Assembly: GCA_934663595.1 (NCBI GenBank)
Contig: CAKUKM010000001.1
Coordinates: 186,001-250,000 of the forward strand
Direction: 5' to 3'
Source: an uncultured Clostridia bacterium
GTDB lineage: Bacteria > Bacillota > Clostridia > Christensenellales > Aristaeellaceae
DNA: 64,000 bases
A program made the translations under genes and the position numbers. A model generated the notes under the pieces. That model was given only the letters and a program-made list of their open reading frames with translations, ran no database searches and was not told where the DNA came from. This document shows positions 34,888 to 42,017 of the stretch, in pieces. Positions within the stretch are counted from its first letter, which is position 1. Each line of letters begins with the position of its first letter.

Positions 34888-35824
34888 TCTGTTAAACAGT
34901 CTGGGCATCATCCTCTATACGACGCTTCTCTATACGCCTCCGCTGCTGTTCGCGGCGCTGGGCTCGTGCTTCTCGGAAAACAGCGGCGTGGTCAACATCG
35001 GCATTGAGGGCATGATGACCATCGGCGCGTTCGTGGGCGCAACGGTCGCGCACTTTACGTCGCTGCCCTGGATTTCGTTCTTCTGCGGCGGCCTTGCAGG
35101 CGCGTTGTTCGGCGCGCTGCATGCGTGGGCGACAGTCAAGCTGAATGCCGACCAGACCATTTCGGGAACGGCGATCAACTTCCTCGCGCCGGGCGTGGCG
35201 ATTCTGCTGGCGCGCGCGCTGTTTGATTCGTCGGATACGGTTCCGCTGTCGACGGAGCAGAAGATCCCGCTGCTGCTGAACGGCGTGTTCCCGACGAATT
35301 CCGCGTGGGGCAATTTCCTGAAGAACACGTTCTCGAACTACGCGACGACCTATATGGTCTTCATCGCGGTGCTGGTCGTATGGTTCGTGTTTTACAAAAC
35401 GCGCTTCGGCCTGCGCATGCGCGCGTGCGGCGAGCATCCCGCGGCGTGCGATACGCTGGGCATCAACGTGCTGGGCATTCGCTTCTTCTCGGTGTGCATG
35501 TCCGGCTTCCTGGCGGGCCTCGGCGGCGCGTCGGTCACGATGGCCACGATGAATCAGTTCCGCCCGACGTCGATCGTCGGCCAGGGCTTTATCGCGATCG
35601 CGGCGGTCATATTCGGCAAATTCAAGCCGCAGGGCGCGATGTTTGCCTGCCTGCTGTTCGGCCTGTGCTCGGGCCTGAAGATCGTACTCGGTGCGAAGAA
35701 CACGATTTCGCCGCAGCTGATTTCGATGATTCCGTTCGTGGTTACGGTCATCGTGCTGGTGCTGTTCGTGGGCCGCTCGCACGTGCCGGCCGCCAACGGC
35801 AAGCCCTATATCAAGTCCAAATAA
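34880..35824 (+). CDS. BMP-type (nucleoside) ABC transporter permease 2
   Basis: 314 residues from ATG 34880, after AAGGGAGGC. About eight hydrophobic helices; FSENSGVVNIGIEGMMTIGAF and GQGFIAIAAVIFGKFKPQGA match YufQ/NupC-type permeases. The first motif parallels the NIGAEG loop of permease 1, as expected for a heterodimeric channel. It is the last gene of the operon and is followed by a strong terminator. Confidence 0.92.
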   Translation: MDNLLNSLGIILYTTLLYTPPLLFAALGSCFSENSGVVNIGIEGMMTIGAFVGATVAHFTSLPWISFFCGGLAGALFGALHAWATVKLNADQTISGTAINFLAPGVAILLARALFDSSDTVPLSTEQKIPLLLNGVFPTNSAWGNFLKNTFSNYATTYMVFIAVLVVWFVFYKTRFGLRMRACGEHPAACDTLGINVLGIRFFSVCMSGFLAGLGGASVTMATMNQFRPTSIVGQGFIAIAAVIFGKFKPQGAMFACLLFGLCSGLKIVLGAKNTISPQLISMIPFVVTVIVLVLFVGRSHVPAANGKPYIKSK

Positions 35825-35852
35825 CCGGGAAACGCTTTTCCCGCAACCTGCG

Positions 35853-35884
35853 AAAGGATCGGCCGCTTGCGACCGATCCTTTTT
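35853..35884 (+). terminator. Terminator of the transporter operon
   Basis: AAAGGATCGG (35853-35862) pairs with CCGATCCTTT (35873-35882), loop of 10 bases, ending in a T run. Convergent with the Spo0A-type gene. Confidence 0.88.
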
Positions 35885-35903
35885 ACGTGTGCAATTGCGC
35901 AAA

Positions 35904-36641
35904 TCAGCAGTGCATGCTCATGCGGCTGATCAGGTATTGCAGAACCGCCTTGTTGGTTGGCGTGGTGCCGATCCGGTTGCATAAGGGAACGTTCGCGTTT
36001 GCCGCCTCGATCGCAATGCGAATGCATCGCTCAATCTGCGAAGCCGATGCGCCGATCACCTGGCCGATCTCCCGGTAAAGTCCCGTCGAGAGATTGCGCA
36101 GCGAAACCGGCTTGCGAATGGCGTATGCAACCGCCTCCGCGAGATACCGACTGCCGCTGTAGCGCGCGGAAAAGCCGAGCGAGGTTAAAAGCTCGTGGAT
36201 TTCGCGCTTAACGTCGGTTTCCAGATTCGTTGCGCCGCCGCACGCCTCCTGCTTGTGCTCCTCGCGCAGCGCGGCGCATTCCAGCAGCGTGGTTTCAACA
36301 TTTTCAGGAGAAACGGGCTTCTGCAGGCAATAGGCGACGCCGTTGCGATGCGCGATTCCCACGCTGATCAGTGAGAAAAATGCGGAGGTACAAACCACCG
36401 TTGGAGGACTTTTCATCCTGCGCATTTCCTTGAGAAGGCAAATGCCGTCCAGCTTCGGTAGCATGATGTCCATCAGCACCAGATCCGGCTTGAATTTGCG
36501 GATGCGCGAAAGCGCGTCCACGCCGTTTTCCTCTGCGGCGACAACTTCCAATCCGGGCTGGTTCTTCAGGTGAGCGGTCAGGCGGGTTAAGTGCGTTCTG
36601 TCCGGGTCTGCGATTACCAACGAGCTGCGTTTCATGTTCAT
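35904..36641 (-). CDS. spo0A: Spo0A-family response regulator
   Basis: 245 residues. The receiver domain has Asp12 and Asp14 (IADPD), phosphoacceptor Asp58 (VLMDIMLPKLDG), a Thr/Ser (VVCTSA) and a Lys (LQKPVSPE). The C-terminal domain follows Spo0A: LLTSLGFSARYSGSRYLAEA, VSLRNLSTGLYREIGQVIGA, then the recognition helix SASQIERCIRIAIEAA and a KAVLQYLISRM end. Spo0A is the master switch into sporulation. It is 20 residues shorter than B. subtilis Spo0A and not in the usual place after recN-spoIVB, so it could be the true spo0A relocated or a paralogue. spoIIP lies upstream on the same strand. Confidence 0.75.
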   Translation of the reverse strand: MNMKRSSLVIADPDRTHLTRLTAHLKNQPGLEVVAAEENGVDALSRIRKFKPDLVLMDIMLPKLDGICLLKEMRRMKSPPTVVCTSAFFSLISVGIAHRNGVAYCLQKPVSPENVETTLLECAALREEHKQEACGGATNLETDVKREIHELLTSLGFSARYSGSRYLAEAVAYAIRKPVSLRNLSTGLYREIGQVIGASASQIERCIRIAIEAANANVPLCNRIGTTPTNKAVLQYLISRMSMHC

Positions 36642-36683
36642 ATCGTCCTTTCAGTAGTTGGAGTTTCTTTATGTTTCGATTGA

Positions 36684-36712
36684 ATTGTATGCGAATTAAC
36701 AATGTGTGTCAA
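36684..36712 (-). promoter_or_regulatory. Sigma-A promoter of the Spo0A-type gene
   Basis: On the minus strand, TTGACA (complement of 36707-36712), a 17-base spacer and TACAAT (complement of 36684-36689). The flanking 36642-36842 is AT-rich and holds no gene. I see no clear 0A box (TGTCGAA). Confidence 0.75.
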
Positions 36713-36842
36713 TCCAACATATAAACATAATTGTGAAAATGTAGTAAATAGTGATGCTGTTTTACGCGTGTTATATAGATAATATAAAGAATGTATACGA
36801 ATTGCGGATATACATGCCGTTTATGCATTGAAAAACGGGGTC

Positions 36843-37736
36843 TCACTCGCTCTGCGCGCGCCATTCCTTTTGCAGCTTTTCGATCGCGGGATTGGTCTTT
36901 TCGATCAGCAGCGCGTCGATTGCCTCGGCGAGCGCGGGCACGGAATCCAGCGCCTCGGCGAGCGTATTCTGATTGTGACCGACCTCGACGAGAATGCTGA
37001 ACACGCCGATATTCTGATTGTAGCGCCCGTCCTTGACGAGCACGTCCTTGCAAAGCCCGGGGGAGACGCGATTGATCTCCTCGGTCAGCGCGCGCGCAAA
37101 CGCGAGATTCTCCGCGTAATGCGGCTTTACGGTAAATCCCTCGCCGTTTCCGACCAGCAGCATCAGCCGCGCGGGCTGCGGATCGCCGTTGACGATCGGC
37201 TTGGGATCCACGCCCTCGATATACGCGTCGCGATGCAGGTCGATATACAGATCAAACGCGCGATCATAGCCCTCGAGCGTCTTCAGCGACCGGGTATAGG
37301 CGGTCATCATGTCGTTCTGCTCGTGATCGGTCGTGTCGTGAACCACTTCAAAGCCGCGCGCCTTAAGCTGCGAGGCCAGCTCGTCGCCCACGCGAACCAC
37401 GCTGTGGCTCTCGTCCAGCGTGCGCCATGCCTCCACGGCCACATATTCGTCCTCGGCGACCTGGCGATAGGCCTCGTGGGTGTGCGTGTGATAAATCAGC
37501 ACGGACGGCCTTTCAGCGTTTACGCGCTCTACGGAAACCGAGGCAAAGACCGGATTGGTCTCTGCCTCAGCGGTGCTTTGCGGCGCTGCCTGAACGATGT
37601 TGGCGTTGGTCTGAACGCCGGGCGCATCGCTGGAAAGCAGACTGGAAAGCACGATAAACCCCACGACCAGTGCAAGCACGATCGCCGCAATGGCAATCAG
37701 CAGCTGGGAACCCTTGATAACCTTAAAACGCACCAT
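36843..37736 (-). CDS. spoIIP: Stage II sporulation protein P (SpoIIP cell-wall hydrolase)
   Basis: 297 residues from ATG at 37736, behind GGAGGTGG. A basic N-terminus and one membrane helix (about residues 13-34) are followed by a linker and the amidase/endopeptidase domain: PSVLIYHTHTHEAY, YDRAFDLYIDLHRDAY and VFSILVEVGHNQNTLAEA near the C-terminus. The His/Glu residues in these motifs fit an amidase_3-like zinc site. With SpoIID and SpoIIM it remodels septal peptidoglycan during engulfment. gpr, the common neighbour in Bacillus, is absent. Confidence 0.9.
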   Translation of the reverse strand: MVRFKVIKGSQLLIAIAAIVLALVVGFIVLSSLLSSDAPGVQTNANIVQAAPQSTAEAETNPVFASVSVERVNAERPSVLIYHTHTHEAYRQVAEDEYVAVEAWRTLDESHSVVRVGDELASQLKARGFEVVHDTTDHEQNDMMTAYTRSLKTLEGYDRAFDLYIDLHRDAYIEGVDPKPIVNGDPQPARLMLLVGNGEGFTVKPHYAENLAFARALTEEINRVSPGLCKDVLVKDGRYNQNIGVFSILVEVGHNQNTLAEALDSVPALAEAIDALLIEKTNPAIEKLQKEWRAQSE

Positions 37737-37889
37737 ACAACCACCTCCACTCGGCCTTGTAAAGGATATTCGCCTTTTCCTTTTAAAATGCCGGCGCGCC
37801 AATAAAGCGAACGCGAAGCGGCGAACGCCCATTTTTTCGCCGCAAAGAGCGCGAAATGCAGCTAAAAATGCATAATTGCAGAAATACGC

Positions 37890-37918
37890 TTGCAAAAATC
37901 GGGCAAATGGAGTATAAT
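37890..37918 (+). promoter_or_regulatory. Sigma-A promoter of the RpiR-type gene
   Basis: TTGCAA (37890-37895), a 17-base spacer and TATAAT (37913-37918), 33 bases before the ATG. Confidence 0.8.
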
Positions 37919-37950
37919 AGGCCGCAGGACTAAATCAGACGGAGGACATT

Positions 37951-38817
37951 ATGGACAACGCGCAGGAGCTCATTCAGCGACTCAATCACAGCGGCAAGAA
38001 GCTTTCCAAGAGCCATCGCCGAATCGCTGAATGCATCGTGACACATTATGATAAGGTGGTCTTCATGACCGCTTCAAAGCTGGGCGAATATGTGGGCGTG
38101 TCGGAATCGACGGTAGTGCGCTTTGCGGCGGCGCTGGGCTACAGCGGATATCCGCAGCTGCAGAAGGCGCTGCAGGAGCTGATTCGCCATCGCCTGACCG
38201 CGTCGCAGCGCTTTGAGATGACGTCGGATATGGATCATGCGCAGGTGCTGAACAAGGTGCTGAAGGCGGACATTCAGAACATCCGCTCCACGCTGGACGA
38301 GCTGGACATCAACGCCTTTGAAACGGCGATCGAAATGATCATTCAGGCGCGAAACATCTACGTGATGGGCCTTCGCGCATCCGCGCCGATCGCGGAGTTC
38401 TTCGCACATTATTTAAAGTTCATTTTCCCGAACGTGCGCGTGGTTACGTCGGGCGTCAGCGACGTTTTCGAACAGCTCGCGCGCATCGGCGAGGGCGATC
38501 TTTTGATCGGCCTTTCGTTCCCGCGGTACACGGCGCGTTCGATTGAGGCGATGGAATTTGCGCGCTCGCGCGGCGCGGAGCTGATCGCGATTACCGACGG
38601 CCCGCTTTCGCCGCTGCATTCCACGGCGAATATCTGCCTGATGGCGAAGAGCGATATGTCCTCGTTCGTGGACTCGTTCGCCGCGCCGCTGTCGCTGATC
38701 AACGCGCTGATTGTAGCGCTCGGCCAGCGCCGCCGCCACGAGGTTTCCGAATATTTCGAAAGCATGGAGCAAATCTGGGATAAATACGACGTTTACCTCG
38801 CCAGGGCGGGAGAATAG
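37951..38817 (+). CDS. RpiR/MurR family transcriptional regulator
   Basis: 288 residues. An N-terminal HTH_6 domain (LSKSHRRIAECIVTHYDKV, GVSESTVVRFAAALGYSGYP) is followed by a SIS sugar-phosphate-binding domain (IYVMGLRASAPIAEFFAHYL, LLIGLSFPRYTARSIEAMEFA). Such regulators sense phosphosugars. No sugar operon is adjacent, so the effector and targets are unknown. The next gene starts 1 base after its stop, so both are probably on one transcript. Confidence 0.9.
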   Translation: MDNAQELIQRLNHSGKKLSKSHRRIAECIVTHYDKVVFMTASKLGEYVGVSESTVVRFAAALGYSGYPQLQKALQELIRHRLTASQRFEMTSDMDHAQVLNKVLKADIQNIRSTLDELDINAFETAIEMIIQARNIYVMGLRASAPIAEFFAHYLKFIFPNVRVVTSGVSDVFEQLARIGEGDLLIGLSFPRYTARSIEAMEFARSRGAELIAITDGPLSPLHSTANICLMAKSDMSSFVDSFAAPLSLINALIVALGQRRRHEVSEYFESMEQIWDKYDVYLARAGE

Positions 38818-38818
38818 C

Positions 38819-40066
38819 ATGCAGAACAGAATCATCGTGATCGGCGGCGGCGCCGCGGGAATGATGGCCGCGATTTATGCCTCGCGCGCCGGAGCGGAGG
38901 TCGTTCTGCTCGAGAAGAATGAAAAGCTCGGCAAAAAGGTGTATATCACCGGCAAGGGCCGCTGCAATGTGACCAACGCGTCCGAGCGCGAGGAGTTTCT
39001 GCGCCATGTATTCCGCAATCCGCGGTTTCTGTATGCGTCGCTGGCGGAGCTGGACAACGAGGGCCTGATGCGGCTGATCGAAAGCGAGGGCGTGCCGCTC
39101 AAGACCGAGCGCGGCAATCGCGTATTTCCCGTGTCCGATCATTCCAGCGATATCATTCTCGCGCTCAAGCGGGCGATGGAGAAGGGGAATGTGGACGTTC
39201 GGCTGAACGCCTGCGTGGAATCGCTGCTGATTGAGGACGGCCGCATTGCCGGCGTAAAGCTGGAGACGGGCGAAAGTATTTCTGCAAACGCAGTCATCAT
39301 TGCAACCGGCGGCGTGAGCTATCCCTCCACCGGCTCGACTGGCGACGGCTATCGCTTTGCGGAGGCGGCGGGGCACACAATCGAAACGCCGCGCGCATCG
39401 CTGGTGCCCATTGAGACGCGCGAAAGCTGGCCGGCCAATCTGATGGGTCTGACGCTCAAAAACGTGCGTCTGACGGCGTATGCGACCGTCAAGGGCAGGG
39501 AAAAGGCGCTCTATTCCGAAATGGGCGAAATGCTGTTTACGCATTTCGGAATTTCCGGGCCGCTGGCGCTGACGCTTTCATGCCTGATGCCCGAAAATCC
39601 CGAATCGGTGCTCCTGGAGATCGATTTAAAGCCCGCGCTGGACGAAGCGACGCTCGACGCGCGGCTCGTTCGCGATTTCCGCGAGCTGTCCAGAAAGCAG
39701 CTCGTGGCCGCAATGGACGGCCTTGTTCCGCACAATCTGGGCCTGCAGCTGCTGTTGCTCGCGCATCTGTCCGCGACGGCGCCGATCAACGGTGTAACGG
39801 CCGAGCAGCGCAAATCGCTGGTCAGGCTCCTGAAGGCCGTGCCGCTCACGCCGAAGCGCCTGCGCGGCTTTGACGAGGCGATCATTACCCGCGGCGGCGT
39901 GAATGTAAAGGAAGTCAATCCCAAGACGCTGGAGTCCAAATGCGTCTCCGGGCTGTATTTTGCCGGCGAGGTGCTCGATTTGGACGCGGCGACCGGCGGC
40001 TACAATCTGCAAATCGCGTTTTCCACCGGCGCGCTGGCGGGAAAGAGCGCCGCGGAGCGCGCGTGA
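38819..40066 (+). CDS. HI0933/YhiN family NAD(P)/FAD-dependent oxidoreductase
   Basis: 415 residues. The dinucleotide-binding GGGAAGMMAAIYASRAGAEV is followed by LLEKNEKLGKKVYITGKGRC and NVTN, the HI0933 signature. VIIATGGVSYPSTGSTGDGY and a C-terminal GLYFAGEVLDLDAATGGYNL complete the FAD site. The function of this widespread family is not established to my knowledge. It follows the rpiR-type gene closely and is followed by nrdG after 16 bases. Confidence 0.92.
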   Translation: MQNRIIVIGGGAAGMMAAIYASRAGAEVVLLEKNEKLGKKVYITGKGRCNVTNASEREEFLRHVFRNPRFLYASLAELDNEGLMRLIESEGVPLKTERGNRVFPVSDHSSDIILALKRAMEKGNVDVRLNACVESLLIEDGRIAGVKLETGESISANAVIIATGGVSYPSTGSTGDGYRFAEAAGHTIETPRASLVPIETRESWPANLMGLTLKNVRLTAYATVKGREKALYSEMGEMLFTHFGISGPLALTLSCLMPENPESVLLEIDLKPALDEATLDARLVRDFRELSRKQLVAAMDGLVPHNLGLQLLLLAHLSATAPINGVTAEQRKSLVRLLKAVPLTPKRLRGFDEAIITRGGVNVKEVNPKTLESKCVSGLYFAGEVLDLDAATGGYNLQIAFSTGALAGKSAAERA

Positions 40067-40082
40067 AGGGGGGAGAGGCGCG

Positions 40083-40574
40083 ATGCGTTTTCGATTGGCG
40101 GGACTGGTCAATGATTCGATCGTAGACGGGCCGGGACTGCGTCTGGCGGTGTTTGCGCAGGGCTGCCCGCATCATTGCCCGGAATGCCACAATCCGCAGT
40201 CGCACGATTTCAGCGGCGGCGAATGGGGCGATACCGACGAAATTCTGCGCATGGCCGCGGACAATTGCCTGCTCGACGGCATTACGCTGACCGGCGGCGA
40301 GCCGTTCTGCCAGCCGGAGGCGTGCGCGGAAATTGCGCGCGGCGCGCATGCGCTGGGCCTGAATGTGTGGGCGTACACGGGATATCTGTTTGAAAACCTG
40401 TTGAACGGAACCGACGCGCAGCGCGAGCTGCTCCGAAACACGGACGTGCTGGTCGACGGCCCGTTCAAAATCGAGCTGAAATCGCTGGACGTGCGCTTTC
40501 GCGGGTCGAAAAATCAGCGCCTGATCGACGTTCCGAAGAGCCTGAACGCCGGCCGCGTGATCGAACTGGAATAG
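40083..40574 (+). CDS. nrdG: Anaerobic ribonucleotide reductase activating protein NrdG
   Basis: 163 residues from ATG 40083, after GGGGAGAGG. The radical-SAM motif CPHHCPEC gives Cys28, Cys32 and Cys35 with NPQSHDF behind it. SIVDGPGLRLAVFAQGC and TLTGGEPFCQPEAC are typical of NrdG. It activates the glycyl radical reductase NrdD, which is not in the window, so this is an nrdG separated from its partner. Confidence 0.9.
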   Translation: MRFRLAGLVNDSIVDGPGLRLAVFAQGCPHHCPECHNPQSHDFSGGEWGDTDEILRMAADNCLLDGITLTGGEPFCQPEACAEIARGAHALGLNVWAYTGYLFENLLNGTDAQRELLRNTDVLVDGPFKIELKSLDVRFRGSKNQRLIDVPKSLNAGRVIELE

Positions 40575-40596
40575 CGGCTGCAAACTGAATACTTCA

Positions 40597-40632
40597 ATAA
40601 AAAACGCGCCGTCTGCATCGAGCAGACGGCGC
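40597..40632 (-). terminator. Terminator of the PepSY gene (leaky in the other direction)
   Basis: GCGCCGTCTGC (40606-40616) pairs perfectly with GCAGACGGCGC (40622-40632) over ATCGA. Read on the minus strand it is followed by TTTTTT, a strong terminator; on the plus strand the T tract is poor. Confidence 0.85.
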
Positions 40633-40644
40633 AAGCTTTATGGA

Positions 40645-41895
40645 TTAGTCGTCATCATCATCGTCGTCGTCGTCGTCATCGTCGTCATCGTCATCATGAT
40701 CATCGTAACGATCGTCGTCATCGTCATCATCATCGTCGTCGTAGCGATCGTCGTCATCATCATCGTGATCGTCGTAGCGGTCATCATCGTCATCATCATC
40801 GTCGTAACGATCCTTGCTCGGCTCGGCGGCGCGCTCATCCTGTTCGACGTCGTATTCGAGAATGCTTCCGGTCACAGCATCGATTTCGTATTCGTATTCA
40901 ACGCCATCCTTGCGGAATTCGATTTCATAAACGCGGTTGCCGTCGTCGTTTTCCAGCTTCGCCTTGGTGAACGTCGCATCGGAAAGGCCCGCGTGCTTCA
41001 GCGCAACGCGCTTCGCCTGATCCACGCCGATGTAGGTGCTCGAGCTGTTCTGATTGCCCTGCGCGGTCTTGTGCGATTCGACCTTCTTTTCGACGATCTT
41101 GCCGCTGGCCGCGTCGATTTCGTATTCGTATTCCGCAGAAGAGGTCACGAATTCGATCTCATACACGAGCACGCCATCCTCGCGATCGAGCTTGGATTTG
41201 GTGAACGTGACGTCGGAAGCGCTCAGGCCGGCGTCCGCCAGCGCGATGGAGCGCGCCTTGTCGCGGGTGATTTCCTGATTCTGATTGCTGCCGGTCGCGC
41301 CGCCCGTGGTTCCGCCGGAAGCGGGCTTTTCGCCGGGACGAACAGCTTCGGTCTGCTCGAAGAATTCAACGCTCGTTGCGCAAATTGCGCCGGTGATCGC
41401 GTCCACGTCGTATTCGTATTCGGTGGTCGCGGTAAAGAACGATACCTCATAAACGCGCAGCGCGTCGTCCGTATCGAGGCTGATTTCGGTCATGGTGACC
41501 TCAGATTCGGCGAGACCCGCATCGGCGAGCGCCTTGCCGAACGCCTCCTGCATGGAGATGAAGCTGGTGCTAAAGCCCTGCTGCTGAGCCATTTCCAGCG
41601 TCTTTTCAAAGCCGTACTCCCACGAGCGCTTCACGATCATGCCATTCGCGGAATCGATCCAGAATTCGTATTCAAAGCCGTCGCATTTGAATTCAATGTC
41701 GTAAACCGTGCGCCCGTGCTCGGTTTCGGTCTCGGTCGGGTACAGCGTCGCGCGATCGCGGGTCGCGCCCGCGGCTTCCAGCGCCAGATTTTCAGCGGCG
41801 GTCTGGTCGACGGCGCTCTGCGCATAAGCGCTCGCAATCAGCAGCGTCAGCAGCGCAAGAAGGATCATCAGAAACGTTTTCATGGTCTTGTTCAT
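40645..41895 (-). CDS. Secreted PepSY-repeat protein with a poly-aspartate C-terminal tail
   Basis: 416 residues. A signal peptide (KTFLMILLALLTLLIASAYA) is followed by four PepSY-like modules at about residues 28-90, 112-178, 208-270 and 288-350. Each has an AxxxALxxAG helix and a YEYEIDAxTG-like hairpin. The last 60 or so residues are almost only Asp, broken by RYDD and H. PepSY domains are proposed to regulate or inhibit secreted proteases; a poly-Asp tail could bind Ca2+ or other cations, but this is inference. It lies just downstream of a response regulator-sensor kinase pair on the same strand, a common arrangement for PepSY genes, with its own putative operator at 41952-41971. Confidence 0.82.
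   Translation of the reverse strand: MNKTMKTFLMILLALLTLLIASAYAQSAVDQTAAENLALEAAGATRDRATLYPTETETEHGRTVYDIEFKCDGFEYEFWIDSANGMIVKRSWEYGFEKTLEMAQQQGFSTSFISMQEAFGKALADAGLAESEVTMTEISLDTDDALRVYEVSFFTATTEYEYDVDAITGAICATSVEFFEQTEAVRPGEKPASGGTTGGATGSNQNQEITRDKARSIALADAGLSASDVTFTKSKLDREDGVLVYEIEFVTSSAEYEYEIDAASGKIVEKKVESHKTAQGNQNSSSTYIGVDQAKRVALKHAGLSDATFTKAKLENDDGNRVYEIEFRKDGVEYEYEIDAVTGSILEYDVEQDERAAEPSKDRYDDDDDDDDRYDDHDDDDDDRYDDDDDDDDDDRYDDHDDDDDDDDDDDDDDDD
40648..40815 (-). repeat. Low-complexity (GAY)n Asp-codon tract within the PepSY gene
   Basis: On the plus strand this reads as runs of GTC/ATC triplets, interrupted by codons for RYDDH units. GAT and GAC codons are mixed, so it is constrained at protein level and is not a pure DNA microsatellite. 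Confidence 0.9.
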
Positions 41896-41951
41896 TGAAG
41901 TGTCGCCTCCCTTGTTGGTATGGCCTTATGATACAGGCGATTGATTAGACG

Positions 41952-41971
41952 AAAATGAGAATTCTCATTTT
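41952..41971. promoter_or_regulatory. Perfect 20-bp palindrome upstream of the PepSY gene
   Basis: AAAATGAGAATTCTCATTTT is fully self-complementary. It lies between the sensor-kinase terminator and the PepSY gene, about 57-76 bases before the PepSY start. A TATCAT box is nearer the gene but without a good -35. It could be an activator or repressor site, possibly for the adjacent response regulator, although OmpR-type sites are more often direct repeats. Confidence 0.5.
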
Positions 41972-41972
41972 T

Positions 41973-42006
41973 TCATCAAAAAAGAGGCGAACGTTTCATT
42001 CGCCTC
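41973..42006 (-). terminator. Terminator of the two-component operon
   Basis: GAGGCGAA (41984-41991) pairs with TTCGCCTC (41999-42006); on the minus strand it is followed by a run of Ts. Confidence 0.8.
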
Positions 42007-42017
42007 CGAAAAATCAT

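Noticed and set aside
36813..36838. Hairpin CCGTTT...AAACGG downstream of spoIIP considered as its terminator
   Set aside because: The stem is only 6 bp and no T run follows on the minus strand.
40648..40815. GTC/ATC triplet run considered as a DNA microsatellite
   Set aside because: Synonymous GAT/GAC mixing and RYDD punctuation show protein-level constraint, so it is reported as part of the PepSY protein.
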